Assembly (NCBI GenBank): GCA_018907035.1
Contig: JACCIC010000001.1
Coordinates: 2,762,001-2,826,000, forward strand
DNA length: 64,000 nucleotides
Reading direction: 5' to 3'
Source of the DNA: Sycobia sp. Sy_11
Lineage: Eukaryota > Arthropoda > Insecta > Hymenoptera > Epichrysomallidae
Positions 38,125 through 50,693 of this stretch are shown here, piece by piece. The position numbers were made by a program, and so were the translations under genes. How positions within the stretch are numbered: position 1 is the stretch's first letter; each line of letters begins with the position of its first letter. The notes under the pieces are model-generated. The model was not told the origin of the DNA and made no database searches. It saw only the letters and a program-made list of their open reading frames with translations.

Positions 38125-41100
38125 GGGAGGCGCGAAAATCGAAGCTCTCGGATTCTCGGCACTGCACTGCTGGCTAATGATATCTGACTTTGATCGCTTT
38201 TTCCGAAAGAAAACGGCAGTCGTGTATATTTTTAGAGCGTCAATTACTACTGGCTCGCGGTACGCTCGTTATACTCATCATTGCGAAGAAACATAATGAA
38301 TCGAAGTTCGTATGTTTTTAGACCGCTGCCTGAATTTCGTATTGTACATATTCGATTCTCAAATTGAATATTGGCTATTGAATTTGGATTGTACGGATAG
38401 GCAATATTCATTACTATTAATAATATAATAATTACTATCAATAATAATTCATCACTGTTAATATATGACATATAAATTCTACTTAATGAAAAATACAGTT
38501 CTCAACATATGAATAAGCAAAGCTTGAAATGATGCTCATCGATTCTGAAAATTTCTCAATAAGAATGGTATCATAAAAATTATTGAAGATCTTGTCAAGA
38601 AAATTTAAGTCAGAATAATTCAATAGGTATATTAGTTGTTGTATGTTATTATTGATTTTGAACTTGACTTGTTGGACGAGGGTGTTGATTGTCATTGTTA
38701 TATCACCTTGAAGACATTTTTCGACATTTTCAATTGGATTAGCAATGAATCGTGGGACTGCGCTGCAGTATATCATGGAAATTCCCGTTATATTATACCG
38801 AGCTATGCAAATCCATAGGAAACTGCATACTATTCAACATTTATTGCCTATCCAATCCGCCGTTATTTTTTTGGCATTTAAAGAAGTTCTTAGATTTAAA
38901 CATTACTATGTAAGTATATACATATATACGCTGGAACAACATGGTCCAAATTATTCTAAGGCCACAGTTAAAAATCCAGGAAAAAAATTCTTAAAGCTTT
39001 GTAAAGTGTAAGATTATCCAGTATATGCAATGTCAAAGCATCTTTTTCATTTTGCTATTCGAATCCTGAATTGTGCGAAGTGTGGGTACCTCGCGGGCCA
39101 CGTAGCACTTTAGTCACCTAGTGCGGACGTTGTAATTAACATTGTGACGATGTATCGCTAATCGACAAGGTGGAACGTCCCCCCCCCTCTCCAACGGTTG
39201 GTGCGAACATGACGACCTATGCCCATCCAAAAGGTCATTCTGGAAAGTTGCCTTGAACTGTTTCGACGAGTGCGCAGGCAATTCAATAGTTTTTTTGTTT
39301 AATTAAAGTAAAAATTTATAAAATTAATGATTAATGAATTACGCTATAAGCATATTCCGGTTACAATAAATTTAATTAAGAAAAATATATGATGACGATT
39401 GAGAAGTTTCTCGAATCCGATGTATGGCATCGACTTGTCGATTCACCGGGATTCTAGGTCATGCCAGTTCAAATACTTATCTATCATCTGATTTAAAATC
39501 GTTTCCAATTTTTAATGGTGTCTCTTTCTAGTAACAAAGAAAAAACTCTCGCATTTTCCATACAAAGTTATACTCTGAAAATTTTGCTAATCGCCCAATG
39601 TAAGTCGACAACATAAATCTCTAATTGTGAAACTTCGCAAATGTTAACATATATTTTCCTCCTTGAAAAATTGTTATTTTACATTTTGCGATTCCCGTTC
39701 ATATTTGAAAACAGAACGGCAATTCTTCGATTAACATCTATAAATAACATGAAAAGAATTTTCGTAACACTCATTCCCCTGCCGTAACATATTTCAGCGT
39801 GGATTACGATTTGTTAGCCATTTCGGCGAATCTCTCCGCGATTTCAGGGATATTTCATGATAGAGCTTGTAATGCGCCTCGTATACAAGTATTGGTAGAG
39901 CTTTTAAACGCGCGGCAGTAGGGCTCGTACGTTACTTACCCCCCCCCCCCCCCATTCGAGTCCGTGACCGAAGGTCCGCGTGTATACGATGCATAATTCA
40001 TGACCTGCCGTCAGCAGAAGCATTGCGATCGCATACGTATTCGCGTATGTGTAAGACGAATGAGTCCGCGAAGTATTTACCCAAGTCGATTTATTTTTAA
40101 TCCATCGATTTGGAAATAAAGTTCGAGATTATTTCATCCGTATATTCGTTTTCTCCTTTCGAATTTATCATGATCAAATGCAAGTATGCATTTGTCAGTA
40201 CGCCGTGGAAATACACAAATATTAATGGATAAAAAACCTTTTGTAATAATATATCAATATGATATACAATCGATGCCAAAATTTCCGTGAAAAATAATTA
40301 TCAGTATCTGTTTTTTTTATCTTCTTTAGGCCTTTAACTGTAAATTTAAAATAATAAGTATCAATATAAATTCAGTAATTAAGACATTCTCAAATTTTAG
40401 ATTAAAGTGACAGAAAAAAAAGTTGATTTTTTTGTATTCAAACATTTTGGTAATTGATTTACAGGATCAAATGTCGTTTTGATCATAATTAGGCAATTAA
40501 TTTTATAGTAACTTTTCTTAATTTTTACAAAATAAAACCAATTTGGCAGAAAGTTCCGTCGAGTATTATTGCCAATGCTATCGTCTAAGAAAAAGAGCAC
40601 ATCGATGTAGACGATGAATTTGGTCCAAATTGAGACAGCTCTGATTATCTACGAAATTAGCCTTGCATAATTTTAGACCTAACCATATTCTTAATACGAT
40701 GCTTCAGTATTTGTAATCTATTTAAAAAATTTTATACAGTAATTATGAATTTCAATTTATAATTATTATTCTTTCCTAATTTAATTAGATTATTGAATCG
40801 ATTTCTGATACTAAAAATACTTGATGTATTCTTTAAATTGTACTGAGCAGCTTTTACAAGAATATTGTGGCAAAGAAAGATTAATAGAAAAAATAGTTGA
40901 ATAAATATTATTAAATACGTTTTTCATTTCAATAGCATCCACAAGATAGTCTGGATATGCTTAAGATCGTATTTGCACCTTAAGTTCTTCATTCTATTAT
41001 GTGTAAAAAAAATTTTGAGCTTCAAATAATATTTCTGATAAAATCAAGGTCCAATAAAGCTGGTGAAGAATACTAAAAAATGTCTATTGGTTGCTTGTAT

Positions 41101-43789
41101 CTATAAATCGTATTATTTATGTTACAAATACAGAATAGTTGCAATGTCTTTTAAACACACATGTTCTAAGCACAGTTTGTGGCCCTATGTCATCATTGGT
41201 ATATTAAACGATTAACAACGTGTACAGTTACTGACAAAACAATAGGGTGGTATGAAAGGTGAGTGCGCATATGCATACTAACGAATAAAGCGTGCCCAAC
41301 GTGATTGCTTCGCGCGTAAGTCGAAACGTAAGAATGATAGACGCTGCGCACTCGAAAAAAAGTCACGAATAGTCAAGTTAGAAGAATAAAGTTCGACGCG
41401 AGTGACGAACTGTTTTATTCTACATTTTCAGGGAGATCGATTTCCGAAGAAAAGGATCGGTCTCGGCCCCGATATTCGTCTATTTTATATGTATCGTCAA
41501 TATTTACGGTAATCCAATTACGCAATTCCGATTATTTACCTCGGTCATTTCATCACCCTCAGGCTCGTGTTACGCGCATCCTTATTCAAATCCGACCTCG
41601 GTAGCTTTCGGCAAATCTATAAATAAATTCAGTTCCACCCGTTATATGCATATATTCAGAAAAAAAGTCAAGTTTACGTCGCGTTGACTAGACTCAAAGA
41701 CTGGCGTCTCGCCGTATGTCTTTGCAAAATACGAAGCTGTTCGAAAATACTTTTGAAAATTATTTAAATTTTATGAAAGGACTATTTATTATTCGGATAA
41801 TACTCGTTTCGCCTTTTGCTGATTAAATTTAAAATAAAGTAGTGCATAGTTCGAATGATTTATTTCTAGTTATTTCAAATACATATAGGAAAACAGAAAA
41901 AAGTAAATATCTAGTACTTGGCTCTATACATATATTAGTTATATGAAAAACACGATCTAAATAATAATAGTAATGATAATAACAACAATAATGTAACAGA
42001 AAATCCAGAATAAAGTACAAATATCAAGTACTGCAATTAATGCAATGAATTATTAACAGATCGATTAAAAAAAGAATAAAAAGAAAACCCATTTAATAAT
42101 ATATGAATCGACCCACTTCGGCTTGACGACAATCGATGTATATTTGTGAAGTGAAAGTTCGGCAGTGTAAATTGAGCTTTCAAATGGCAGACTAATAATT
42201 ATTAAACTTTATTAAGTGCCATTTAATAATGCCATGAAAATTTTTTTATTAAATTTATTAAGCACTTCCTGGATATTGCAAGCTATTATTTTTTTTTAAT
42301 ATTTTTTAATATTTCCTAACGAGGCCCTTATTACTATAAATTTCATGAGCTTTACTTCGTGATAATTATAGAAACAAACACCGGGTCCATCAGTCGGAAA
42401 GCACATAACGCATTCTCTAAATATTTGAAAATCTGGAAGTTCCACAAAATGGTTTCCTGGTTGTTTTTTGCCGTTGTTTGCCCGCTCTTTTTTTTCTTCT
42501 TTTCTTGAAATGTGCACTCGCGCGTTAAAAGCTATATTCGTCGGAAGTTGAGATCCGCGCTTTTATTCTGATGATATAGACGAGTGAATGTATAAAAATG
42601 GTCTAACCTAAAATTCAAACTGGAGCAGTGAGATATAAATAATACGGCATCATATATAGGCCAAGCATTATTGCATTGAAGAATTAATATTAATTACACA
42701 CGTATAAATGAATAGTCAATGAAACGAGCGATTTTTAACAGAAGAATTTTTTCATCTCAAGATTTATTTGCAAGGTTATTTTCAGGAGTAAGAGCCCTTT
42801 TGATTTACATTGAATCCCGCTATATTACATTATCGGCTTTTTCCAGAATATAGAATATACTGCTTATGAAACCGGTGACTTGTAAGAAGATATTTCAGAT
42901 CCTTTTGTAATTTATATTTCCATTGAGGACAGAAGAATATTCGAATACAATAATCCGTGAAATTCTGAAATACTGGTTTCACATAAATTGGCTTTTATAT
43001 AATTACGTAAAGAAATACTGCAATTAGGATGAAGAATATATTTCCACACTTTCTATAAAAGCTTTTTTAATTTTGGTTGACTTGACAACTAAATTCCAGA
43101 AGAAAATTATATAAAAAAACTACATTAAAAGTAATTCATTTCTCAAAGCACTTACTGTTTAGAACGTAGTTAATAATATCTGAATATAAATTAAAAAATA
43201 AAGAACATTTTAGAGTATTTGATGTTTGAAAAAAACAAATGTACGGGATTTACAAATCGAACAACACTAAATTTAAATTTAATTTTGATCATAATTCAAA
43301 CGTATATAAAAATGATCTATATAGATTATTTTATTTGAGATGAAAAAATGTTTATCTTACATTATTTATCTCAATTTACCAGAGATAATTTTAAAAAAAT
43401 TAAAAATTTAATTTAATACATTAATATGTAATACGATGATTAAAATAAGCTTCAAATACATATTTGTAAGAACAACGTAACAAATTGAATGTTGTTTATT
43501 TTATATTTTTTCATTTTCGTGCAAACATTCATTTGACGCACAAGTTCAGGTGTAAATTTTTTAAATTCGTTGTTTTGTCATTTCGGTACAACAATAGAAT
43601 TTTATGCATAGCATTCGCTTTTAACTTATATCGATTTATTAGTTTCGAATAATCAAAGTCACCATATAAATAAGCGGGGTTAATTATAAAAAAAATAATA
43701 TTATCGATGTAATAATAATATCAGCTTCATGATTATTTTTCCATCGTTGAAGAATACACACATTGGGCAGTACCAAGTCACAAACAGCG
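38123..43789. other. large AT-rich desert
   Basis: No gene, RNA or transposon is recognised. A minus-strand frame at 38483-38776 looks somewhat protein-like but matches no family I know. A C homopolymer lies at 39939-39953 and another, shorter one near 39180. The rest is A/T-rich. Confidence 0.45.
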
Positions 43790-43871
43790 CGGGGGGGGGA
43801 GATATAGCGAGAGAGAGAAAGAGAAAGAGAGAGCAAGAGAAAGAGACAGACAGAGAGAGACAGAGAGATAG
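43790..43871. repeat. polypurine tract (G-run then GA/AAAG/CAGA)
   Basis: A nearly unbroken polypurine stretch of about 80 bases, starting with a G homopolymer. It lies a few hundred bases upstream of the island at 44.2 kb. Confidence 0.92.
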
Positions 43872-44640
43872 CAGCTCACGTACGGAAATTAATCTCCATG
43901 ATGAATGAACTCAATGGCAAATGGACGAAATAATACAAGCGGCCCGCGAGTTCCGCAGCGCGCCGTGGAAAGTTTGCTGATCATATATTATATCCCCGGG
44001 AAAACTGGGCGAGGCGCCGTGGCCAAATGAAAAATTAACCTCCACCCCCTTCCCTCCTCACCGAGCCCCTTCAACAATAACTTACCGTAAAATCTAAATC
44101 CTCGATCGGAATGGACGACGAAGCGCTAACCGATTAGCATTGATAATTCTTCTCTACTTTATGTATAAAACTGTATAGCGGGAAAGATGCGGGAGAAGCA
44201 GCCCGAGACTCCCCGATGTAGATCGCACGCAAACAGCGTATGCAAATGTGTATCGATCGCCCGATACTTCCCCGCGAACGTATGGCTTTTCGTTTTATGC
44301 ACACGGGAGGGGGGAGGGAAATGGTGGATTGCTGTTCTGCGCTTCTAAATGGCCCGGTCAACGTTGCGCCGCGTACGTTAACCGCGGGCGTTCGATTTAC
44401 CAACTAGGGCTAAATATAATATTGGGCAATATCGGCGAGTGTTCGGGTTGGAAATCTATTTCTCCAGGAATCAACAAGTGCGCGGGAGCGATCGCCCATC
44501 AACAAAGGGAAGACACTGTGGAGACGCGCGCGGAGTCATGCTCGACTATTTGGAAGGGGACATTTTTTCTCGAGGGAAGAGCGAGTTGCGTTTTCGTCTG
44601 TCTTCAATCTGAATTTCAAGCGGTGATAACTTAATAATTA
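43872..44640. other. GC/CpG-rich island
   Basis: CpG-rich sequence with open frames on both strands (44248-44634 plus, 44134-44403 minus). Neither shows a domain, signal peptide or conserved motif. Treated as possible regulatory DNA. Confidence 0.35.
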
Positions 44641-46158
44641 ACGAATGACAATTCACAATAAACCGACCAGTCATTTTAAAGGGAATCACAAGCATTTTTT
44701 CACCATTGAATTATTTCGTATCAATTTATTATAAAAAGAGTTCTTATACGGTGCATATCAACTGAACAAGAATTGAAAAACAAGCTTGGAATAGATAAAC
44801 AGAATTGCAAAACTAACAAGGAGAGGCCGTGACATTTGTCTGATAGATTTGGTTCAGAGGAAAGGAGATAGCTCCCATTGTCTCTAAAATTAACCCTGTA
44901 AGATTTTCGGATTTCACGTTCTCCGATTCTCGAGAGATGGTACTTTCTCGTATTTACAAATTAGTACACTTTCTTGCAATTAAATTGGGTGTAACATATA
45001 GTTGAAAGAGTTTTTTTTTAATAAGAAGTTTTTGTAGACTCATTGAAGGAATAGCGATTCAAGTATAAAAGCTCTAATCCACATCAGACGTATAGTCTTC
45101 ATATTATAGTCAATTTCAAATTTGACCAAATTAACTCGCGTCAACGAATGATTGATTGCCTGTCTTTGCCAATAAATTTACCGAACTTTATTTGACAGCA
45201 AGAATGACACCATACATTTGCGGATATACGCTCATTAAAACTTTTTTTGTTGATGACATTTCCATATTCTTTCAACGAATCCAGTGCTACATTAAAAATC
45301 GAGATTTTCATGACAAAAATTCACACGCAATTTAAATATAAGACAATACTCTAATTTGTAAATGAGAAAGTCATAATACCTTGTGAATAATTAGGCTAGC
45401 GTTAGCCTTTCAAACTTTGCTTGCAGGATCGATTTTCAACGTAATCGGAGTTTTTTCTCTCAGTCTGGACTAAATACGTAACCCAAACGTCGCAATCTCT
45501 CCTTGTAAGTGGTAATAGTACTGCTCGACATAAAATATTTTCGTTTTTTTTTCCAAGACATTGTTACTGAAATATACAAATTCATACGGTGGAAAAAGGT
45601 TTCACATCCGACTATGCTAAAATTCCGGTAATATATCCATGAGCATTTAATGTAGATCCGAGAGTTAAGCAAATTCAAACAAAAGTCTATCAACTTCCAG
45701 CAAAACCCAGATAAGTTTCACGAGCGCGAAATATATCAGAGATTTTGGAAAGTTTTAGCACTTGAAACTTCGTCGAAAAATCCCGTAATTTTGCTAAGAA
45801 ATGCCGAAATCCCTAACATTAAACGTATTCATGAATATTTCTAGACTTTCCTAAAAGTTGTCAGGCTTTTAGATTTTATCCTTTTGCGATTGCTTTTGCA
45901 ACTTTTTGAAAATAGAAAAGCGGATCCATCGATGATCTACGCTATACTGCCTTTTATGCGATGCATTTTATTTAAGTTTATGAAAAATGTAATTAACAAG
46001 ATAATTAAGATTCAGCAGGAACGGGCGAGAGATCCCGAACTAAATCCACGCAAGCCCTTTGGAATAAATCGAAGTCCGGCAGCGAGCCTATACTATTCTG
46101 ATGTATATACGCACTCGCTGTTTAAGTAAGGATTTTCCTTTGATTCGTTAATTCAGCT

Positions 46159-46159
<1 letters not shown>
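44641..46159. other. non-coding stretch
   Basis: The frame at 45884-46129 has no recognisable domain. Nothing else seen. Confidence 0.45.

Positions 46160-46202
<43 letters not shown>
46160..46202. repeat. (TA)n microsatellite
   Basis: Pure TA repeat of about 42 bases. Confidence 0.96.
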
Positions 46203-46204
<2 letters not shown>

Positions 46205-47947
46205 ATTGATTTATAGCGTTCCCGCTATTAGGAAGTTGATTAGTTTACGAGTAGAAAAACTTAAAAAACAACACCGCGCACTGGTGAAATTATAAATGGT
46301 TTCAATTTGTAAAGTTGGCCCTCTCTATTTAACTGGGGCAGCTATTGGTTATTATCTACTATACAAACAAAAGCTTTTAATCTCTATGTGCCTAGCGAAC
46401 GGTGCGGATGCTAATTTTACGATCAAATGTTTGCGGTTATTAATTATGTACACGGCTTTGGATGGCTATTGTGTCGGGTTAATTAAGGTTTTTTATTCGA
46501 CGCCTGCGGTGACAAAGGAATTTGCTAAAGCGGGCAATGTGTCCCAGCTAATTTTCTACTATGACCCTACAGTCGAATTAAATAGGTCATCCCATGTGAC
46601 GGTCCGTTCTTTCTTTCTTTTTTTGTGAAGATTCTTTGGAACGTTTTTTCCCACTCTTTTTGAAAATTTTTTTTGGAAATTTTTTCCCGCGGCTAAATTT
46701 AATATCTTCATATTGTAAGTATTTCAAATGTCATGCTTCATCCATTATATGTGCAGGTCTATGATATTCGCCATCTGATAAACCCAGCAGGTGTCCTCAA
46801 GTGCAATATGTGCACAATTATTATTTTTTCAATTAAGATTATTAAATTTAATCGTGCGCAAAATAAGGAAAGAAATGAATCACCATTGTTTTGGCCATGT
46901 TAAATAATTAAAATGTTACGTAATTAAGCCATTCGCAGCTTTGTATTCTAAAGCGTTCGAAAAAAAAAACATTCGATGATATTTGAATTTTGAGACTCTC
47001 TTAATAATCTCCAGACTTAATCATGTCCAGAGGCAATTATCAATCCTTGCATAGATGTATAGAGATATAAAAGAAATCAATAATTCGATATCATCACACT
47101 CGATGACACACTGCAGATTCATTTCTCGTTATTTAGTGGAATTATTGGCAAATTGCGCGACCGTGAGATTGTAAGAAAAATTCTTACAGATACTTAGGAG
47201 GAGTTCCAATTTTCAAGCTGCGAAACGCTTACGACTCTGAGCCGGAAACAAAGAATTCCCGATACTCAAAGAACCCGATCATCATATATTCGTTCGTAAA
47301 GCTGGAAAATTGAATGGGTCGCGTGAAGTATACGAGGAAAGACAGAGGTGAGGGAGGATCTTCTGAAGCGTGCTCTTCAATAAGATGGAACTTCAATTGG
47401 AACTAATTAAAACTGAGTTTAAATTTAAATAAATTATGCTTCGCAGCTGCGTTGATTCGATGATGATTTTATAAGATTCAAAATCACTTTATTCTCAAAC
47501 TTGGGCTTTGAGATCGACTTTAAAAAAAATGGAATGAAAAAAAAATCTATTGCAAAAATTAAATTACACGTCTCCCCTAAAAACTGTAAACTATCTATTT
47601 TTATTTTAAATATATCACTGAAAATGTAGTTTTTCGTTTTTGTTATATTTAAATGAAATCATATAACAATCAAATAAAATAAAAAATTATCAATAAGTTA
47701 TTTGTTAACATTAGTTTATGAAAATAAAAATCAGAATCTCGTTAAATTATAATAAATTCTAAGTTGTAAAATATCGTACACCTATGGGCACGATATTTTA
47801 TAATATTGAGGGAATTACCATAAAAGCGCATCTAAAAGCATTTTACACGAGGTAAGCCATTCGATAATTCGCCCCGATCCGCTACTGTTAGCCTTTCATT
47901 CTATGAACGTCGAATTCCAAAGATCTTCCACTCTCCCTTTTACTCTC

Positions 47948-47950
<3 letters not shown>
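46203..47950. other. non-coding stretch with an unidentified open frame
   Basis: An ATG-initiated frame of 110 codons at 46296-46628 begins with a plausible hydrophobic stretch. It ends in a Phe/Leu run from T-rich DNA and matches no family I recognise. I do not call it a gene. The remainder is AT-rich. Confidence 0.35.

Positions 47951-47987
<37 letters not shown>
47951..47987. repeat. (TA)n microsatellite
   Basis: Pure TA repeat of about 36 bases, first of two within 200 bases. Confidence 0.95.
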
Positions 47988-47988
<1 letters not shown>

Positions 47989-48136
47989 TGAAAATCCTCT
48001 TCGGTTAAGCTCAATCATCCATCCTTCGATTTATCCCAATTCTCCTCGAAGTTTCACACTTACAAGCGCACGCACATCCATTACGCATTTCCACTCGCAA
48101 GATTTTGTGCATTTATTACGATCTTTTCGATTCCAG

Positions 48137-48138
<2 letters not shown>

Positions 48139-48182
<44 letters not shown>
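48139..48182. repeat. (TA)n microsatellite
   Basis: Pure TA repeat of about 43 bases. The open frames spanning it and the previous one are Tyr-Ile artefacts. Confidence 0.95.
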
Positions 48183-48183
<1 letters not shown>

Positions 48184-49029
48184 GACTTTACCATTTGATC
48201 GTTGATCTCCCTGAAAAATTTACGCATATTAGTTCCAAAGGTAGATTTCTTCGTCGAAGAAATATACATATATATATTAAATCTCGTTTCAAACGGTGCA
48301 CTTCCGATACTTCAACTCCCTGATGGCGTCGGTCCCCGATACTTTTTCACTTTTTTTCGACTTCTGAACTTCAGTATATTGGATTATTTTTTTATGCTTT
48401 GATTTCTAGTGTAATTCTGCGCTCGTGCTCTTCCGACGCGCGTAGATTTATATCCTTATAAGGAAAAGCTTCCGCGCTTTCCTCTGAAATGAATTGCATT
48501 GATTGTTATTCTTTTCATGCGTTATTGGGAATTATATTATTTTAACATTATATTTGCCTTTCACGGATTTTCTTGGTTATAACTATAAAATTACGCAAAA
48601 AAGGCTCATAGAATAAAGAACGTTTCGCTATATCGCAAAGCATATTTATGGAATTTTTAATCTGATGAAAATAACGGTAATAGCCAAACTGTAAATAATC
48701 TCGGTTTATACGCGAGATGAGCCGTGTATTTGTATGTTTATAAATGTATATTATTTATTTTATTTTTTCACATTACCCGAATTATTTTCTTTGTTTTTTT
48801 CACTTTGGAAACGAGACCGAGCGCTGAACCGAAAATTTACGTTTTAAAACGGCACATTATCGGCAATGCCGACAAATCAATTTTTATTATATTTAATATA
48901 AAGATACGAATTTGGCACGCGCATTGGGCAAAATGAATCGATCAAAATTATATTCAATTCGACAATAAAATTATATTTAATTATATTTAACGAGACAAGA
49001 GTTCTAATATAATATTTAAAAAACTTTAT
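48183..49029. other. AT-rich stretch 5' of the Penelope-like element
   Basis: No coding similarity. The upstream RT motifs expected for a full-length Penelope-like element are absent here, so the element is 5'-truncated. Confidence 0.5.
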
Positions 49030-49049
49030 AAACGAATAGATTACTTATT

Positions 49050-49784
49050 TTGTTATTTATTTATTTAAAAAAAATTAAAGAAGAATGGACAGAAATTAGT
49101 ACAGACACAAAATTAACAAAAGATAAATTTATTAAAGCAACAAATTTAGTTTTTAATAACACCATTTTTTCTTTTCAAAATAATTTTTATGAACAAAGGT
49201 ATGATTGTCCAATCGGATCGCCTTTATCACAGGTCATTGCGAATTTGGTAATCGAAAAATTAGAAAATATTCTATTAAACAAATTCAATTTTGCACCAAT
49301 TATCTATAAAAGACACGTTGATGGCATCTTTACAATTGTACCAGAAAGGCGTGTAAACGAAATGGTGAATGTTTTTAATTACATCCATGATAGAATTAAA
49401 TATACAAAAAAAATAGAATGAAACGATAATTTAAGATTTTTAGACGTCAATGTTATTAGAGTTAGTAATAATACAGTAAAGTTAAATTTGTAACCTATAT
49501 GGTCAGATAGGTTATTAAATTTTAACTCATGCCATCTATTCAGAAACAAGATTGGTACTATAAAAGAAGTCATCGACAAAACAATCAAATTATCACAGAA
49601 AAATTTTAGAAAAGCTAATTTAAAATTAGTTAAAGAGATATTCGTTAATAATGATTAATCATTAGATTTTAGACACAAAATGATTGCAGAAAGAGAGAGA
49701 GAGAGAGAGAGAGAGATCGATCAGATTTATAAAAATACTACAGAACATAATATAGAAACAGGGGAAATAACAATAAAATCGTAG
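49050..49784 (+). pseudogene. Penelope-like reverse transcriptase remnant
   Basis: The frame contains the PLE palm segment: an N-T-I-F-S-F stretch before PIGSPLSQVIANL (RT motif B, 49209 onward), then RHVDGIF at 49311-49331 where an active enzyme has (Y/F)VDD. The catalytic doublet is broken (D then G) and the aromatic residue is His. The expected IVPE and VFN segments and the LRFLDVNV block follow. In-frame stops are at 49419, 49491, 49656 and 49782. A (GA)n tract interrupts the thumb region at about 49691-49716. The RT would copy element RNA at a nicked target; this copy cannot. Confidence 0.9.
49691..49716. repeat. (GA)n microsatellite inside the PLE
   Basis: A GA repeat of about 26 bases sits within former coding sequence, between the RT palm and the GIY-YIG domain. 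It must have expanded after or during decay of the element. Confidence 0.9.
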
Positions 49785-50223
49785 TATTGTCATATTTCAA
49801 AGGGTTGTCGGAAAGAAATAGAAATACTTTCAAAAAACATAATATTCAAGTCTACTTTAGAAACAATAATAACATAAGGAGACTATTTAATAATTGTAAA
49901 GATAAGGATGATAAATGTTTGAAAGCAGGAGTGGTATACGAAATAAATTGTAAAGATTGTGACAAGTATTACATTGGACAAACGGGTAGATACCTAAAAC
50001 AAAGAATATATGAGCATCGGTATAGCATACGAAGCATGAATGGCACACCCGAGATAAAAGAACATAGTTTAGACTTGTTATATTCTTTCGATTTCGAAAA
50101 GATATTAAAAATATATATAAAAGAGAAATTCTTGAAAGCATTCATATTTGGAAAATCGCAATAACCTAAATTTTATGTTGAATTCAATTAGATTTGACAA
50201 TACTTATCATTCTTCATTAATAT
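49763..50223 (+). pseudogene. PLE RT thumb and GIY-YIG endonuclease remnant
   Basis: The frame differs from the RT frame. It starts with a KIVVLSYFKGLSERNR-type thumb segment, followed by a Cys-containing linker and the endonuclease: VVYEI at about 49934, a Cys-x-x-Cys pair, KYYIGQTGR at 49964-49990, and the LKQRIYEH helix with the catalytic Arg, then EHSL. VVY and YYIG correspond to the two halves of the GIY-YIG signature, the first diverged. The formal frame stops at 50162, but a frameshift near 50130 restores C-terminal PLE-like sequence to about 50223. The nuclease nicks the target DNA during insertion. Confidence 0.9.
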
Positions 50224-50324
50224 AAAATTTGTATTTGGCATTATAAAATTTATATTTCGCTTTTAAGTCAAGAAGACGGAGGTCCTGTAAATATGATACC
50301 CATAAATTCGGAGTGGGGATGGGG

Positions 50325-50332
50325 TATATAAA
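50325..50332 (+). promoter_or_regulatory. TATATAAA box in the PLE 3' region
   Basis: A TATA box preceded by a G-rich stretch, about 40-50 bases before the hammerhead-like core. The related fragment near 62.15 kb has the same TATATAAA at the corresponding position, so it is an element feature, not chance. PLE terminal repeats are known to carry promoters. Confidence 0.5.
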
Positions 50333-50368
50333 GTAGCATGCTGGATTTTTCATTTTAGTTTAGTTCAT

Positions 50369-50402
50369 GTGGATGAACCATAGCGGTTCGAAACGTCGGA
50401 CA
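50369..50402 (+). ncRNA. hammerhead-ribozyme-like motif of the PLE
   Basis: The sequence GGATGAACCATAGCGGTTCG followed by AAACGTC resembles the hammerhead core (CUGAUGA, stem II, GAAA). GAACC (50375-50379) pairs perfectly with GGTTC (50385-50389) around an ATAGC loop and is followed by GAAAC. The first strand is not a perfect CUGAUGA and no matching stem III strand is evident upstream, so it is probably degenerate. PLEs are known to carry minimal type I hammerheads in their terminal repeats, which supports the reading. Confidence 0.5.
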
Positions 50403-50693
50403 CAAAAGGTGAATTTAAACTTAAGCTGGTGGGGGCAGTCAGGTTGTCTTTTAACTTAAGTTGTCTAATAACATAGAATATTGTTTTTAGTTTTATTTTA
50501 TTTAATATTTTTATTTTATTTTATTAGTAATGTTATTTTTATTTTTAATATTTAATATAATTTATTTTAGTAATAAGTTTTATTTCAGATTCTTCGGTTG
50601 TGACAATAAACAAAGACAGTTTGACTGACATTATTTTAGTTAATATATTATATAATAAAGGCTGTAAGGCTGGAAAAAATATTTATTGATTTG

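Larger units (their letters stand above)
49030..50693 (+). mobile_element. Penelope-like retroelement, 5'-truncated and inactive
   Basis: In order: an RT remnant, a GIY-YIG endonuclease remnant, the protein C-terminus, and a non-coding 3' region with a TATA box and hammerhead-like motif. RT plus C-terminal GIY-YIG is diagnostic of Penelope-like elements (PLEs), which are distinct from LINEs and LTR elements. The left boundary is approximate and set where RT similarity starts; catalytic motif A and everything upstream is missing, as expected from incomplete reverse transcription. The right boundary is set by similarity to the copy ending near 62387. Several stops and at least two frameshifts show it is dead. 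Confidence 0.9.

Noticed and set aside
38483..38776. 97-codon minus frame considered as an odorant-receptor fragment
   Set aside because: No conserved chemoreceptor motif or splice signals could be identified.
44248..44634. 128-codon plus-strand open frame
   Set aside because: It lies in a CpG-rich island with a competing minus frame, lacks any recognised domain, and has a composition expected by chance there.
46296..46628. 110-codon ATG frame with a hydrophobic start, considered as a receptor or membrane protein
   Set aside because: No recognisable family and it ends in a T-rich artefactual Phe/Leu run; not enough to call.
50385..50394. tRNA B-box-like GGTTCGAAAC
   Set aside because: No acceptor stem, A box or cloverleaf surrounds it; it is part of the hammerhead-like stem of the PLE.
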